Source: Oceaniglobus ichthyenteri
Lineage (GTDB): Bacteria; Pseudomonadota; Alphaproteobacteria; Rhodobacterales; Rhodobacteraceae
NCBI RefSeq assembly: GCF_003057885.1
Contig: NZ_QAGK01000010.1
Span: 1 to 64,000 of the forward strand
Length of the DNA stretch: 64,000 nt
Direction: 5' to 3'
Part shown: positions 16,005 through 25,194 of the stretch, in pieces
Layout: the number at the start of each line of letters is the position of its first letter
Numbering within the stretch: position 1 is the first letter of the stretch
Translations under genes and position numbers: made by a program
Notes under the pieces: generated by a model
Told to the model about the DNA's origin: nothing
What the model saw: only the letters and a program-made list of their open reading frames with translations
Database searches by the model: none

Positions 16005-18194
16005 TCAATAAAAACTCTGCGGATCAATATCGATCGAAAGGCGCACCGAATTGGGCAGTTTGAATTGCGCCACCCATTGCGCCAAAGCCCCCTGCAGCGG
16101 TGCGGCCTTATCGGCCTTGACCAACATCCGCACGCGGTGCCGCCCGCGAATGCGCGCAATGGGGGCCGGGGCGGGGCCGTAAATTTGGGCGTTGATCTGA
16201 CGCAGGGGGCCATCGCGGCGCGCCATATCACTGGCCACATCGAACACCTCTTGCACATTCGGCGAAGACAGGATGATTCCCGCCATCCGGCCATAGGGCG
16301 GCACACCCGCCGCCTGCCGTTCGCCCGCCTCGGCGGCCCAGAACCGTTCTTCATCGCCTGCCAGAATCGCGCGGATCACCGGGTGTTCGGGTTGAAACGT
16401 TTGCAACATCGCACTGCCCGGTTTATCGGCCCGCCCGGCGCGCCCGGCCACCTGGCGCATCAATTGAAACGTGCGCTCGGCCGCGCGCAGATCACTGCCT
16501 TGCAGGCCCAAATCGGCATCAATCACCCCCACCAGGGTGAGCAGGGGAAAGTTATGCCCCTTGGCCACCAACTGCGTGCCGATAATCAGATCGGCCTCGC
16601 CTGCCGCGATGCTTTCGATATGGGCCTTTAGCGCGCGGGCACTGCCGTAGAGGTCAGACGACAGCACGGCGATCCGCGCCTCGGGGAACAGCTCTGCCGC
16701 CTCTTCGGCCAGACGTTCGACGCCGGGGCCAACGGGCGATAATTTATCCACGGCCTCGCAATGGGGGCATTTTTCGGGCATCGGTTTTGTTTCGCCGCAT
16801 TGATGGCACACCAGCCGTTTTTGAAACCGGTGTTCCACCATCCGCGCATCGCAATGATCACAGCCAATCTGAAACCCACAGGCCCGGCACAGGGTGATCG
16901 GCGCATAGCCGCGCCGGTTGATGAACAACAGCGCCTGTTCACCCTTTTCAATGCGCGCGGCCACGGCCCGGCGCAGGGTGGGTGATATCCATTTGCTGCC
17001 GGGCAAATCCTCGGCCCGCATGTCGATGGCGCGCATGTCGGGCATGACCGCCACGCCAAACCGCGCGCTCAGGTCCAACCGGTGATATTTGCCCGCCTGC
17101 ACATTGGCCCAGGTTTCAAGGCTGGGCGTGGCGCTGGCCAATACCACATGGGCACTGCACAAAGAGGCGCGCAAAACCGCCATGTCGCGGGCGTTATAGA
17201 GCACGCCATCTTCCTGTTTATAGGATTGATCATGTTCCTCATCGACCACGATCAACCCCAGATCGCGAAACGGTAAAAACAACGCCGAGCGTGCGCCCAC
17301 CACCAATTGCGCGCCGCCCTCGCCCACCATCCGCCAACAGCGGCGCCGTTCGGTCATGGTGACACCGCTGTGCCATTCGGCGGGCAAGGCCCCGAACCGC
17401 GCCTGCACACGGGTCAGAAATTCGGCCGTCAGCGCGATTTCTGGCAACATCACCAACGCCTGTCGCCCCTTGGCCAGACAGGCGGCGACGGCCTCAAGAT
17501 ACACCTCGGTCTTGCCCGATCCGGTGACGCCGCGCAGCATGGTGGTGCCATAACGGGCCGTGTTTACCGCCGCGCGCAGGGTTTCGGCCCCCGCCGCCTG
17601 ATCCGGGGTCAGGTCATGCCCCGGCAAATCAGGATCAAGCCGGGGATAGGGCAGATCGCGCGGCGAGGCCTGTTCGATCACCGCGCCTTGTTTTACCAGC
17701 CCTTTGACGACTGATGATGTGACACCCGCGCTTTCGGCCAGTTCTTTCAGGGTGAACGCCAGCCCGCCGTATTCGCGCAACACGCCCAACACCTTTTCGC
17801 GCGCCGGAGTCATCCGGTCGGGCACGGAATCGCCCAGACGATACACAATCCGCATCCCCGGCGGATCGCCCAACCCCGGCGATCGTGTGGCCAGGCGCAG
17901 CATCGCGGGCAGCGGTGTGAGCGTATAATCGGCAGCGCGGCGCAGAAATTGCTGCATCTCATCGCGCATCGGGGCCACGTCCAACACCCGGATCACCGAG
18001 CGCACCTTGGACAGGTCATACCCCCCCTCGCCCGGCCCCCAGACCACGCCGATCACCTTGCGCGGGCCAAGTGGCACTTCGACAAACGCGCCCTCCATAC
18101 ACCCGCCCTCGGGGGCGCGGTAATCCAGCGTGCGATCCAACGGTTGCGTGGTCAAAACGGCGATCAATGCGCCCTGGTCGTAGAACCCGCTCAT
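16005..18194 (-). CDS. priA: Primosomal protein N', replication-restart helicase
   Basis: Superfamily-2 3'-5' helicase that reloads the replisome at stalled forks. 729 residues from the ATG at 18194 (MSGFYDQGALIAVLTTQPLD). The ATG at 18305 would add 37 atypical residues. Order of parts: N-terminal DNA-binding domain, Walker A GVTGSGKTEVYL, Walker B DEEHDQSYKQ, the zinc-binding insertion with CRACGF, CDHC, CHQC and CPHC cysteine pairs, and the helicase C domain with GRAGRADKPG. It is divergent from transaldolase across a 183-nt gap. Confidence 0.96.
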   Translation of the reverse strand: MSGFYDQGALIAVLTTQPLDRTLDYRAPEGGCMEGAFVEVPLGPRKVIGVVWGPGEGGYDLSKVRSVIRVLDVAPMRDEMQQFLRRAADYTLTPLPAMLRLATRSPGLGDPPGMRIVYRLGDSVPDRMTPAREKVLGVLREYGGLAFTLKELAESAGVTSSVVKGLVKQGAVIEQASPRDLPYPRLDPDLPGHDLTPDQAAGAETLRAAVNTARYGTTMLRGVTGSGKTEVYLEAVAACLAKGRQALVMLPEIALTAEFLTRVQARFGALPAEWHSGVTMTERRRCWRMVGEGGAQLVVGARSALFLPFRDLGLIVVDEEHDQSYKQEDGVLYNARDMAVLRASLCSAHVVLASATPSLETWANVQAGKYHRLDLSARFGVAVMPDMRAIDMRAEDLPGSKWISPTLRRAVAARIEKGEQALLFINRRGYAPITLCRACGFQIGCDHCDARMVEHRFQKRLVCHQCGETKPMPEKCPHCEAVDKLSPVGPGVERLAEEAAELFPEARIAVLSSDLYGSARALKAHIESIAAGEADLIIGTQLVAKGHNFPLLTLVGVIDADLGLQGSDLRAAERTFQLMRQVAGRAGRADKPGSAMLQTFQPEHPVIRAILAGDEERFWAAEAGERQAAGVPPYGRMAGIILSSPNVQEVFDVASDMARRDGPLRQINAQIYGPAPAPIARIRGRHRVRMLVKADKAAPLQGALAQWVAQFKLPNSVRLSIDIDPQSFY

Positions 18195-18377
18195 GCAAAA
18201 TAGCGGCGCATGGGGCCCTGTGAAATTCCCATCGGCCCGAACAAATGCGCGCAAAACGCCAACCAGATCGAAAATTCCATTGCATGCTCCTGTTAGCGGT
18301 CGCATTTGGCTTTAGACTTGGCCCTTGTTGCGCTATTAGGGGGCCGAATTCAACACAGCAGCTTAGGGGACTCTAAG

Positions 18378-19031
18378 ATGAAATTCTTTGTCGATACCGC
18401 CGATGTGGACGCGATCCGCGAATTGAACGACCTGGGCATGGTCGATGGGGTGACGACCAACCCCTCCTTGATCCTGAAATCAGGCCGCGACATCAAGGAA
18501 GTGACCAAGGAAATCTGTGATATGGTGTCCGGTCCGGTCAGCGCCGAATGTGTCGCACTGGATTATGACGGCATGATGTCCGAGGCCGCAGAACTGGCCA
18601 AGATCGCCGATAACATCACCATCAAACTGCCGCTGACATGGGACGGGCTGAAAGCCTGTAAAGAGCTGACCAGCAACGGCACCATGGTCAACGTGACCCT
18701 GTGCTTTTCCGCCAATCAGGCCCTGTTGGCCGCCAAGGCGGGCGCCACGTTCATTTCGCCTTTCGTCGGGCGTCTGGATGATCTGAACGTCGATGGTATG
18801 GAGTTGATCAGCGATATCCGCACGATTTATGACAACTATGGATTTGAAACCCAAATTCTGGTCGCATCGATCCGCACCGCCAACCACATGAAAGACGCCG
18901 CATTGATCGGCGCCGATGTGGCCACCGCACCCCCGGGTGTGATCAAGGGCATGGCGAAACATATCCTGACTGACAAAGGGTTGGAGCAGTTCATGGCCGA
19001 TTGGGAAAAGACCGGTCAAAAGATCGTCTGA
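18378..19031 (+). CDS. tal: Transaldolase / fructose-6-phosphate aldolase family (TalC type)
   Basis: 217-residue short transaldolase, consistent with the compact TalC/FSA subfamily rather than the roughly 315-residue TalB type. [17 protein letters not shown] starts the protein and [14 protein letters not shown] is the phosphate-binding/active-site signature. The Schiff-base Lys lies in [12 protein letters not shown]. Active as transaldolase in the pentose-phosphate pathway or possibly as fructose-6-phosphate aldolase, and the two activities cannot be separated from sequence alone. The start at 18378 follows a GACTCTAAG leader. A stem-loop follows the stop at 19039. Confidence 0.92.
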   Translation: MKFFVDTADVDAIRELNDLGMVDGVTTNPSLILKSGRDIKEVTKEICDMVSGPVSAECVALDYDGMMSEAAELAKIADNITIKLPLTWDGLKACKELTSNGTMVNVTLCFSANQALLAAKAGATFISPFVGRLDDLNVDGMELISDIRTIYDNYGFETQILVASIRTANHMKDAALIGADVATAPPGVIKGMAKHILTDKGLEQFMADWEKTGQKIV

Positions 19032-19038
19032 ATACAAA

Positions 19039-19071
19039 GCGCCACAGCCCTGGGTTGCATGGTTGTGGCGC
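19039..19071 (+). terminator. Stem-loop after transaldolase
   Basis: Perfect 8-bp stem GCGCCACA/TGTGGCGC (19039-19046 with 19064-19071) with a 17-nt loop, 8 nt after the stop codon. It is followed by AAAA rather than T residues, so it is a weak or factor-assisted terminator, or a 3'-end stabilising structure. Confidence 0.45.
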
Positions 19072-19204
19072 AAAATCCCGTGGTGGGCGATGCAAATCTG
19101 TCGCGCCATTCCGCCGGATTTACAATTTCCAACAAATACCCTCTGCCCAGATCAAAATGTTCGGTATAGACTAGCACAAATCGAACAACACACATGAGGC
19201 CGGT

Positions 19205-19912
19205 ATGGGCGAAAGCGCCGTGATAGCGGATGATTTGCGCAACAAGATCATCTCACACCCCGACGTTATTCTGGAAGATCTCGATCTGATGCGCGCCCTT
19301 GTGGCGGGCAATGATCAGACGATGGGCGAAAACATCGTTGATCTGCGCGGCATCGCCATGAAACGGCTTGAGGCACGTCTTGACCGGCTAGAGGATACGC
19401 ATCGCAGCGTCATTGCCGCCGCCTATGAAAATCTGGCCGGCACCAACCAGATTCACCGTGCCGTGCTGCGGATGCTGGCCCCTACCGATTTTGAAACCTT
19501 CCTGCGCGATCTTGGCACCGATGTGGCGGAAATCCTGCGCGTCGATGCGCTGCGTCTGGTTCTGGAAACCGATGAGGGCGGCGATGATGCCGACCTGCGC
19601 CGCCTGTCCGATGTGCTGAGTCTGGCGCAACCGGGGTTTATCGCCGATTATCTGACCAACGGGCGCAACATTCCCGAACGCCGCGTTACCCTGCGCGGAT
19701 GTCAGGGCGGCGCGCCGCGGGTGTACGGCGCGATTGCGGCCGATCTGCGATCCGAGGCGTGCCTGAAACTTGACTTTGGCGAAGGCCGCCTGCCCGGCCT
19801 GTTGGTTCTGGGCAGCGAAGATCCGCATCTGTTTGCACCCACCCACGGCACCGATCTGTTGGGGTTCTTTGCCGGGGTGTTTGAACGCTCCATGCGCCGC
19901 TGGCTGGCCTAG
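19205..19912 (+). CDS. DUF484 (GAF-like) protein
   Basis: 235-residue soluble protein of the DUF484 family, whose fold resembles GAF domains. Recognisable features are a helical N-terminus (LRNKIISHPDVILEDLDLMRALV) and a C-terminal block ending LFAPTHGTDLLGFFAGVFERSMRRWL. The function is unknown, but DUF484 genes frequently precede xerC in Proteobacteria, as here with a 4-nt gap. That suggests co-expression with the dimer-resolution recombinase. Confidence 0.9.
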   Translation: MGESAVIADDLRNKIISHPDVILEDLDLMRALVAGNDQTMGENIVDLRGIAMKRLEARLDRLEDTHRSVIAAAYENLAGTNQIHRAVLRMLAPTDFETFLRDLGTDVAEILRVDALRLVLETDEGGDDADLRRLSDVLSLAQPGFIADYLTNGRNIPERRVTLRGCQGGAPRVYGAIAADLRSEACLKLDFGEGRLPGLLVLGSEDPHLFAPTHGTDLLGFFAGVFERSMRRWLA

Positions 19913-19916
19913 GCGC

Positions 19917-20834
19917 ATGATTTCCCCCGCCGCCCGTGACGCGTTGCAAACCTGGCTGGATGGCATGGGGGCCATGGGCGGGGCTGCGGATAACACGCTG
20001 ACCGCCTATCGCACCGACGTGTTGGGCTGGCTGTCGTTTCTGCAAATGCATCTTGGGCAAAGCTGCGGGTTTGCCGCAATTGCGGCGGTCGGCATTTCCG
20101 ACATGCGCGCCTGGATGTCCCATGAACGGGCGCGCGGCGTCGCGCCGCGATCATTGGCGCGCAGCCTGTCGGCGGTCAAATCCTTTACCCGCTGGCTGGC
20201 CGAACGCGAGGGGTTCGACCCCACCGCGATTCTTTCCACCCGGTCGCCGAAATTCCAAAAGAAACTGCCCCGCCCCCTGACCGAAGACAGCGCGCGCGCC
20301 TTGATTGATACGGTTGAATTACAGGCCATGGATGGCTGGGTGGCGGCGCGCGATGTGGCGGTCGTGACCCTGCTTTATGGCTGTGGATTGCGCATCTCCG
20401 AAGCACTGGGCCTGACCGGGGCCAATCACCCCCTCCCCGAATCCCTGAGGATCAGGGGCAAGGGCGGCAAGGAACGCATGGTGCCGGTATTGCCAACGGC
20501 ACGCCGGGCCGTTAGCGCCTATGTGGCGCTGTGCCCGCACCCGATGGAACCGCGCGCGCCGCTGTTTCGCGGCGTTCGCGGCGGCGCGCTGACGCCGGGC
20601 ACGATTCAAAAGGTGGTGGCAAAATCGCGGATGCAACTGGGCCTGCCCGCCACCGCCACCCCCCACGCCATGCGCCACAGCTTTGCCACCCATCTGTTGA
20701 ATGCGGGGGGTGATTTGCGCGCGATTCAGGAATTGCTGGGCCACGCATCCCTGTCGACCACTCAGGCGTATACGGCTGTGGATACTGCGCGTCTGATGGA
20801 TGTCTACAACGCCTGTCACCCAAAGGCGGGTTAG
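19917..20834 (+). CDS. xerC: Tyrosine recombinase XerC
   Basis: With XerD it resolves chromosome dimers at dif. 305 residues from ATG 19917 (MISPAARDALQTWLDGMG), the natural start right after the DUF484 stop. The catalytic set is complete: Arg159 (CGLRISEALGL), Lys182 (GKGGKERMVP), His250 and Arg253 (HAMRHSFATHL), His276 (LLGHASLSTTQ) and nucleophile Tyr285 (QAYTAVD). XerC rather than XerD is chosen because of the DUF484 neighbour. No dif-like site was recognised in the window. Confidence 0.92.
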   Translation: MISPAARDALQTWLDGMGAMGGAADNTLTAYRTDVLGWLSFLQMHLGQSCGFAAIAAVGISDMRAWMSHERARGVAPRSLARSLSAVKSFTRWLAEREGFDPTAILSTRSPKFQKKLPRPLTEDSARALIDTVELQAMDGWVAARDVAVVTLLYGCGLRISEALGLTGANHPLPESLRIRGKGGKERMVPVLPTARRAVSAYVALCPHPMEPRAPLFRGVRGGALTPGTIQKVVAKSRMQLGLPATATPHAMRHSFATHLLNAGGDLRAIQELLGHASLSTTQAYTAVDTARLMDVYNACHPKAG

Positions 20835-20881
20835 CAAGGTTCCTATTTGCGCCCGCCCGCCGTTTGCGGCATGAAAGACCC

Positions 20882-21580
20882 ATGACAACCAAAAACCGCG
20901 CTCTTCTTGTACACCTGCTGACCGCCACCGGAGCCGTATTGGCAATGTTGGCGATGCTGGCGGCTGTCGATCAAGATTGGGATATGATGTTTTTCTGGTT
21001 GATCGTGGCATTTTTTGTCGATGGAATCGACGGCCCCCTGGCGCGCAAATACGATGTAAAAACCTATGCCCCGCAATATGACGGGGCATTGATGGATCTG
21101 ATCATCGATTATCTGACCTATGTGTTCATCCCGGCCTATGCGTTGTTCAAGTCCGGGCTTTTACCCGGTTGGACAGGGTGGTTCGCGATCATTGTCATCA
21201 CCTTTACCAGCGTGGTTTACTTTTCCGATACCCGCATGAAAACAAAAGACAATTCATTTCAGGGCTTTCCCGGTTGCTGGAACATGGTGGTGATCGTGAT
21301 GTTTGCCCTGTCGCCTAATTTCTGGGTGATCCTGGCCGTGGTCGTTGCCCTTTCGGTGGCGATGTTCTTGCCATTGAAATTTGTGCACCCGGTGCGCACC
21401 GAACGCTGGCGAAACGTGACCTTGCCTATCGCAATTTTATGGACCGCCTTGGCCGGACATGCCGCCTGGGTTGGGTTTACGGAACCGGCCTGGATGCTTT
21501 GGGCGCTGGCGCTGAGTTCGATTTATTTGATTTCTGCGGGCATCATTCAACAGCTTATTCCGGCGCAAAACAGATCCTGA
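20882..21580 (+). CDS. pcs: Phosphatidylcholine synthase (CDP-alcohol phosphatidyltransferase)
   Basis: Integral-membrane enzyme that makes phosphatidylcholine in one step from CDP-diacylglycerol and choline, a pathway typical of host-associated and marine alphaproteobacteria. 232 residues with about 8 hydrophobic helices. The CDP-alcohol transferase signature is visible as DGIDGPLAR (residues 47-55) followed by GALMDLIIDYLTY. VHLLTATGAVLAMLAMLAA at the start and FQGFPGCWNMV mid-protein are Pcs-like. The start at 20882 was chosen over an ATG six codons earlier to match the family N-terminus. It converges on ogt. Confidence 0.93.
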   Translation: MTTKNRALLVHLLTATGAVLAMLAMLAAVDQDWDMMFFWLIVAFFVDGIDGPLARKYDVKTYAPQYDGALMDLIIDYLTYVFIPAYALFKSGLLPGWTGWFAIIVITFTSVVYFSDTRMKTKDNSFQGFPGCWNMVVIVMFALSPNFWVILAVVVALSVAMFLPLKFVHPVRTERWRNVTLPIAILWTALAGHAAWVGFTEPAWMLWALALSSIYLISAGIIQQLIPAQNRS

Positions 21581-21590
21581 CACCCAAAGC

Positions 21591-22049
21591 TTAAATCAAC
21601 AGCCCCGCCGCGCCTTCCAACCGCAGCAAGGCGACCTTTGTTTCAATCCCACCTGCCCCGGAATAACCGCCCAAACCCGTTGCGCCCAATACCCGGTGAC
21701 ATGGAATGATGATGGTCAGCGCGTTTGCACCACAGGCCTGACCAATCGCCTGCGCCGGAGTATTCAGCGCCTGCGCAAGATCGCCATAGGTGCGGGTTTC
21801 ACCATAAGGAATCGCCTGGATCGCGCGCTGAACCTGGGATTGCAAAACGCCACTGGCCAGTTGCAAAGGCAGGTCGAATTGGGTCAACGCGCCAGCAAAA
21901 TATGCCGCCAGTTGGTCTGCCGCGCGGGTCAACAGCGGTGTACGATCATTGCCGCGCCCGCCCCAGCGCAGGGCGATCAACCGCTCGCCCTGGGCCACCA
22001 ACGTCAGGCGGCCCAGGGGTGATGATATGGTAAGGGCGGTTTCGCTCAC
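21591..22049 (-). CDS. ogt: Methylated-DNA--[protein]-cysteine S-methyltransferase
   Basis: Suicide repair enzyme that removes alkyl groups from O6-alkylguanine. 152 residues. The acceptor cysteine Cys117 lies in the invariant IIPCHRVLG motif. The DNA-binding helix region QVQRAIQAIPYGETRTYGDLA also fits. No N-terminal Ada regulatory domain is present. Its start overlaps the ileS stop by 4 nt (22046-22049), so it is probably expressed from the ileS promoter. Confidence 0.94.
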   Translation of the reverse strand: MSETALTISSPLGRLTLVAQGERLIALRWGGRGNDRTPLLTRAADQLAAYFAGALTQFDLPLQLASGVLQSQVQRAIQAIPYGETRTYGDLAQALNTPAQAIGQACGANALTIIIPCHRVLGATGLGGYSGAGGIETKVALLRLEGAAGLLI

Positions 22050-25009
22050 CCCGCCGAAAGCGCGGCATCACAGCGCGCGCAGGTGCCGGGGTGATCATGG
22101 GTGCCGACATCGGGCAGGATTTTCCAACAGCGCTGGCATTTTTCGCCACTCGCACGATGGAATTGCACCGAAACGCCCGGCACATCATCCAAGGTGAATC
22201 CGCCGCCATCCCCCACCGTGACGGTCAGCCCCGAAGTGATGCAGATATCATCAAACGGCACTGTCGCCAGAATATCGGCGGTGGCCTGATCGACAAACAC
22301 CACCGGTGCCGCCTCAAGCGAGGCCCCGATGGTTTTTTCCCGCCGCTCAACCTCAAGCGCGCCCAAAACCACGCGCCGCACCTTGCGGATCACGGCCCAT
22401 TTCGCGGCCAAAGCGTCATCGCGCCAAGTGTCGGGCGTTTCGGGAATATCGACCAGATGAACCGAGGAGTCTTCGCCCGGGAAACGCTCTAGCCACACAT
22501 CCTCCATGGTGAACACCAGAACCGGCGCCAACCATGTGGTCAGGCGGTGAAACAGCAGATCCAGCACGGTGCGCGCCGCATTGCGCCGGTTTGACGGGCC
22601 ATCGCAATACAACACATCCTTGCGAATGTCGAAATACACCGCCGACAGATCGACCGTGGCAAAGGTGAAAATCGCCTGAAACACGCCTTGGAAATCATAT
22701 TTGGCGTATCCGTCGCGCACGACCTTATCCAGCACGGCCAGACGGTGCAAAACCCAGCGTTCCAGTTCCGGCATATCGGCAGGCGCGACACGTTCCGCAT
22801 CCGTGAACCCGTTGAGATTGCCCAGCAAGAACCGCATCGTGTTGCGCAAACGGCGGTAACTGTCAGACGTGCCTTTCAGGATTTCATCGCCGATCCGCAA
22901 ATCACCGGTGTAATCGCTTTGCGCCACCCAAAGGCGCAAAATATCGGCCCCGTATTGTTGCACCACCTTTTCGGGCGCGACGGTGTTGCCGACAGATTTG
23001 CTCATCTTGTTGCCCTTGGCATCCAAGGTAAACCCATGGGTCAACACGCCACGGTAAGGCGCGCGCCCGATGGTACCACAGGCCTGCAACATCGACGAAT
23101 GAAACCAACCGCGGTGCTGATCCGTGCCCTCAAGATACAGATCGGCCAAGCCATCGTCAGACCCATCCGCACGATCCCGCAAAACAAACGCATGGGTAGA
23201 CCCGGAATCAAACCAGACATCCAGAATATCAAACACCTGATCGTAATCGTCGGGGTTTACGATCCCATCCAGGAATCGCTGTTTGGCCCCCTCAACATAC
23301 CAGGCATCTGCGCCCTCTTGTTCGAAAGCGTCAACAATCCGCTGATTCACCGCTTCATTTCGCAGCAGATAATCGGAATCGTCCAACCCCGCGCCGCGTT
23401 TGACGAAACAGGTCATCGGCACGCCCCAGGCGCGTTGGCGCGACAACACCCAATCGGGCCGCGCCTCGATCATCGAATACAAACGGTTGCGCCCGGTTTG
23501 CGGCGTCCAGGTGACCAGTTGGTCAATGCTGGTCAGCGCCCGCTGGCGGATGGTTTCGCCATATTGATCCTGGCCATCGCCCACGGGCCTGTCGATGGCG
23601 GCAAACCATTGCGGCCGGTTCAACCGGATCACCGGTGCCTTTGAGCGCCAGGAATGGGCATCAGACAGCGTGATCCGCTTCATCGCCAACAGCGCGCCGG
23701 GTTCTTTCAGCTTTTCGATCACCGCCTTGTTCGCGCCACCCGGTTTGCCATTGGGTTTCAACACCGCCTGACCGCCGAAAAACGGCAAATCCTCGCGAAA
23801 GCTGGAATCATCCAAGATGTTATAGGTCATCGCCAGACCATGTTTCACGCCGACAACATAGTCATCATCGCCATGGCTGGGCGCGGTATGTACAAACCCC
23901 GTGCCTGCACCATCGGTCACATGATCGGCGGCAAACAGCGGCACGTCGTAATCCCATTCGCCATGCGCCCCCTCAACCCCGCGCAGGGGGTGGGCGCATG
24001 TCAGCCCGGCCAATTCCTGCGACGTGACATCGCGCAACCGGCGCACCATCGACATATCCAACCGCCCCGCGGCAAGGGTTTCCTCCGCCAAAGCATCGGC
24101 CAGGATCAGTTTCTCACCGATCTGCGCCCAACATTCTTCGGGGCGGCCTGTCACCTCGTACAGACCATAAGTGATGCCCGCACCAAAACAGATCGCGCGG
24201 TTTTGCGGGATCGTCCAAGGCGTGGTTGTCCAGATCACCACCGCCGCATCGTGCAGTTGATCGGCCAAAAGCGCGCTGTCGGCCCCGGCGAAATCATCGT
24301 CTTCGCCGCGCACCATCACAGTGTTGCCACCGGATACAACCGGGAACCGCACCCAGATCGCATCGGCCTGACGGTCGTGGTATTCCACCTCGGCCTCGGC
24401 CAAGGCGGTCTTTTCCACCGGTGACCACATCACTGGTTTTGATCCGCGATACAGGGTGCCGTTCATCAGGAATTTCTGAAATTCCTCGGCAATCACCCGT
24501 TCGGCGTGGAAATTCATCGTCAGATAGGGATCGGCCCAATTGCCGGTGACGCCCAGACGCTTGAACTCATCGCGCTGCACATCCACCCACCCGGCGGCAA
24601 AATCGCGGCATTCCTGGCGAAACTCGACCACTGGCACGGCGTCTTTGTCGCGCCCTTTGGCGCGGTATTTCTCTTCGATCTTCCATTCAATCGGCAGACC
24701 GTGGCAATCCCAACCGGGGATATAGCGCGCATCGCGGCCCATCATCTGTTGGCTGCGCACCACCATATCTTTCAGAATCTTGTTCAGCGCGTGACCGATG
24801 TGCAGATTGCCATTGGCATAGGGCGGCCCATCATGAAGCGTGAACGGCGTGCGCCCCTGTTTGGCGCGCAACCGGTCATAGATGCCGATTTTTTCCCACC
24901 GCGCCAGCCACTCAGGCTCGCGCTTGGGCAAGCCCGCGCGCATGGGAAAATCAGTCTGCGGCAGGCGCAGGGTTTGTTTATAGTCGGTTTCAGGCGTGTC
25001 AGCGCACAT
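22046..25009 (-). CDS. ileS: Isoleucyl-tRNA synthetase
   Basis: Charges tRNA-Ile. 987 residues. The class I signature is HIGH (residues 70-73, in NGNLHIGHALNK), and KMSKS occurs later as NKMSKSVGN. The long CP1 editing domain lies between. A C-terminal zinc-binding tail has CQRC and CARC pairs. The start at 25009 (MCADTPETDYKQTLRLPQTD) fits bacterial IleS. A leader of about 140 nt carrying a perfect stem precedes it. The 3' end is coupled to ogt. Confidence 0.97.
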   Translation of the reverse strand: MCADTPETDYKQTLRLPQTDFPMRAGLPKREPEWLARWEKIGIYDRLRAKQGRTPFTLHDGPPYANGNLHIGHALNKILKDMVVRSQQMMGRDARYIPGWDCHGLPIEWKIEEKYRAKGRDKDAVPVVEFRQECRDFAAGWVDVQRDEFKRLGVTGNWADPYLTMNFHAERVIAEEFQKFLMNGTLYRGSKPVMWSPVEKTALAEAEVEYHDRQADAIWVRFPVVSGGNTVMVRGEDDDFAGADSALLADQLHDAAVVIWTTTPWTIPQNRAICFGAGITYGLYEVTGRPEECWAQIGEKLILADALAEETLAAGRLDMSMVRRLRDVTSQELAGLTCAHPLRGVEGAHGEWDYDVPLFAADHVTDGAGTGFVHTAPSHGDDDYVVGVKHGLAMTYNILDDSSFREDLPFFGGQAVLKPNGKPGGANKAVIEKLKEPGALLAMKRITLSDAHSWRSKAPVIRLNRPQWFAAIDRPVGDGQDQYGETIRQRALTSIDQLVTWTPQTGRNRLYSMIEARPDWVLSRQRAWGVPMTCFVKRGAGLDDSDYLLRNEAVNQRIVDAFEQEGADAWYVEGAKQRFLDGIVNPDDYDQVFDILDVWFDSGSTHAFVLRDRADGSDDGLADLYLEGTDQHRGWFHSSMLQACGTIGRAPYRGVLTHGFTLDAKGNKMSKSVGNTVAPEKVVQQYGADILRLWVAQSDYTGDLRIGDEILKGTSDSYRRLRNTMRFLLGNLNGFTDAERVAPADMPELERWVLHRLAVLDKVVRDGYAKYDFQGVFQAIFTFATVDLSAVYFDIRKDVLYCDGPSNRRNAARTVLDLLFHRLTTWLAPVLVFTMEDVWLERFPGEDSSVHLVDIPETPDTWRDDALAAKWAVIRKVRRVVLGALEVERREKTIGASLEAAPVVFVDQATADILATVPFDDICITSGLTVTVGDGGGFTLDDVPGVSVQFHRASGEKCQRCWKILPDVGTHDHPGTCARCDAALSAG

Positions 25010-25067
25010 GGAAAAAACCCATCAGTTCTAAGGGAAAAGGGAAAAAGGGCGGCGCGACCAGCCGTCA

Positions 25068-25105
25068 GGCGCCTTGACCCGGCGACCCTGAACCATCAAG
25101 GCGCC
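25068..25105 (-). promoter_or_regulatory. Perfect stem-loop in the ileS leader
   Basis: GGCGCCTTGA (25068-25077) pairs exactly with TCAAGGCGCC (25096-25105), giving a 10-bp stem with an 18-nt loop. It lies 58 nt upstream of the ileS ATG, between the predicted promoter and the gene. No T-run follows directly, although the downstream leader ends in a pyrimidine/T-rich stretch (CCCTTTTTCCCTTTTCCC). It may regulate ileS translation or transcription. Confidence 0.5.
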
Positions 25106-25155
25106 GGGCGGGTAATTCGCCGGTAAAGATATATCATAGCGGTCATGTTGGCGCG

Positions 25156-25185
25156 GTTATAGGCCCGTGCGCCGCCCCCGTCCAG
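25156..25185 (-). promoter_or_regulatory. Predicted promoter of ileS
   Basis: Minus strand CTGGAC (25185-25180), 18-nt spacer, TATAAC (25161-25156). The start would be near 25149, leaving a 5' leader of about 140 nt that contains the 25068-25105 stem. The spacer is one nucleotide longer than ideal. Confidence 0.4.
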
Positions 25186-25194
25186 AGCGCGATT

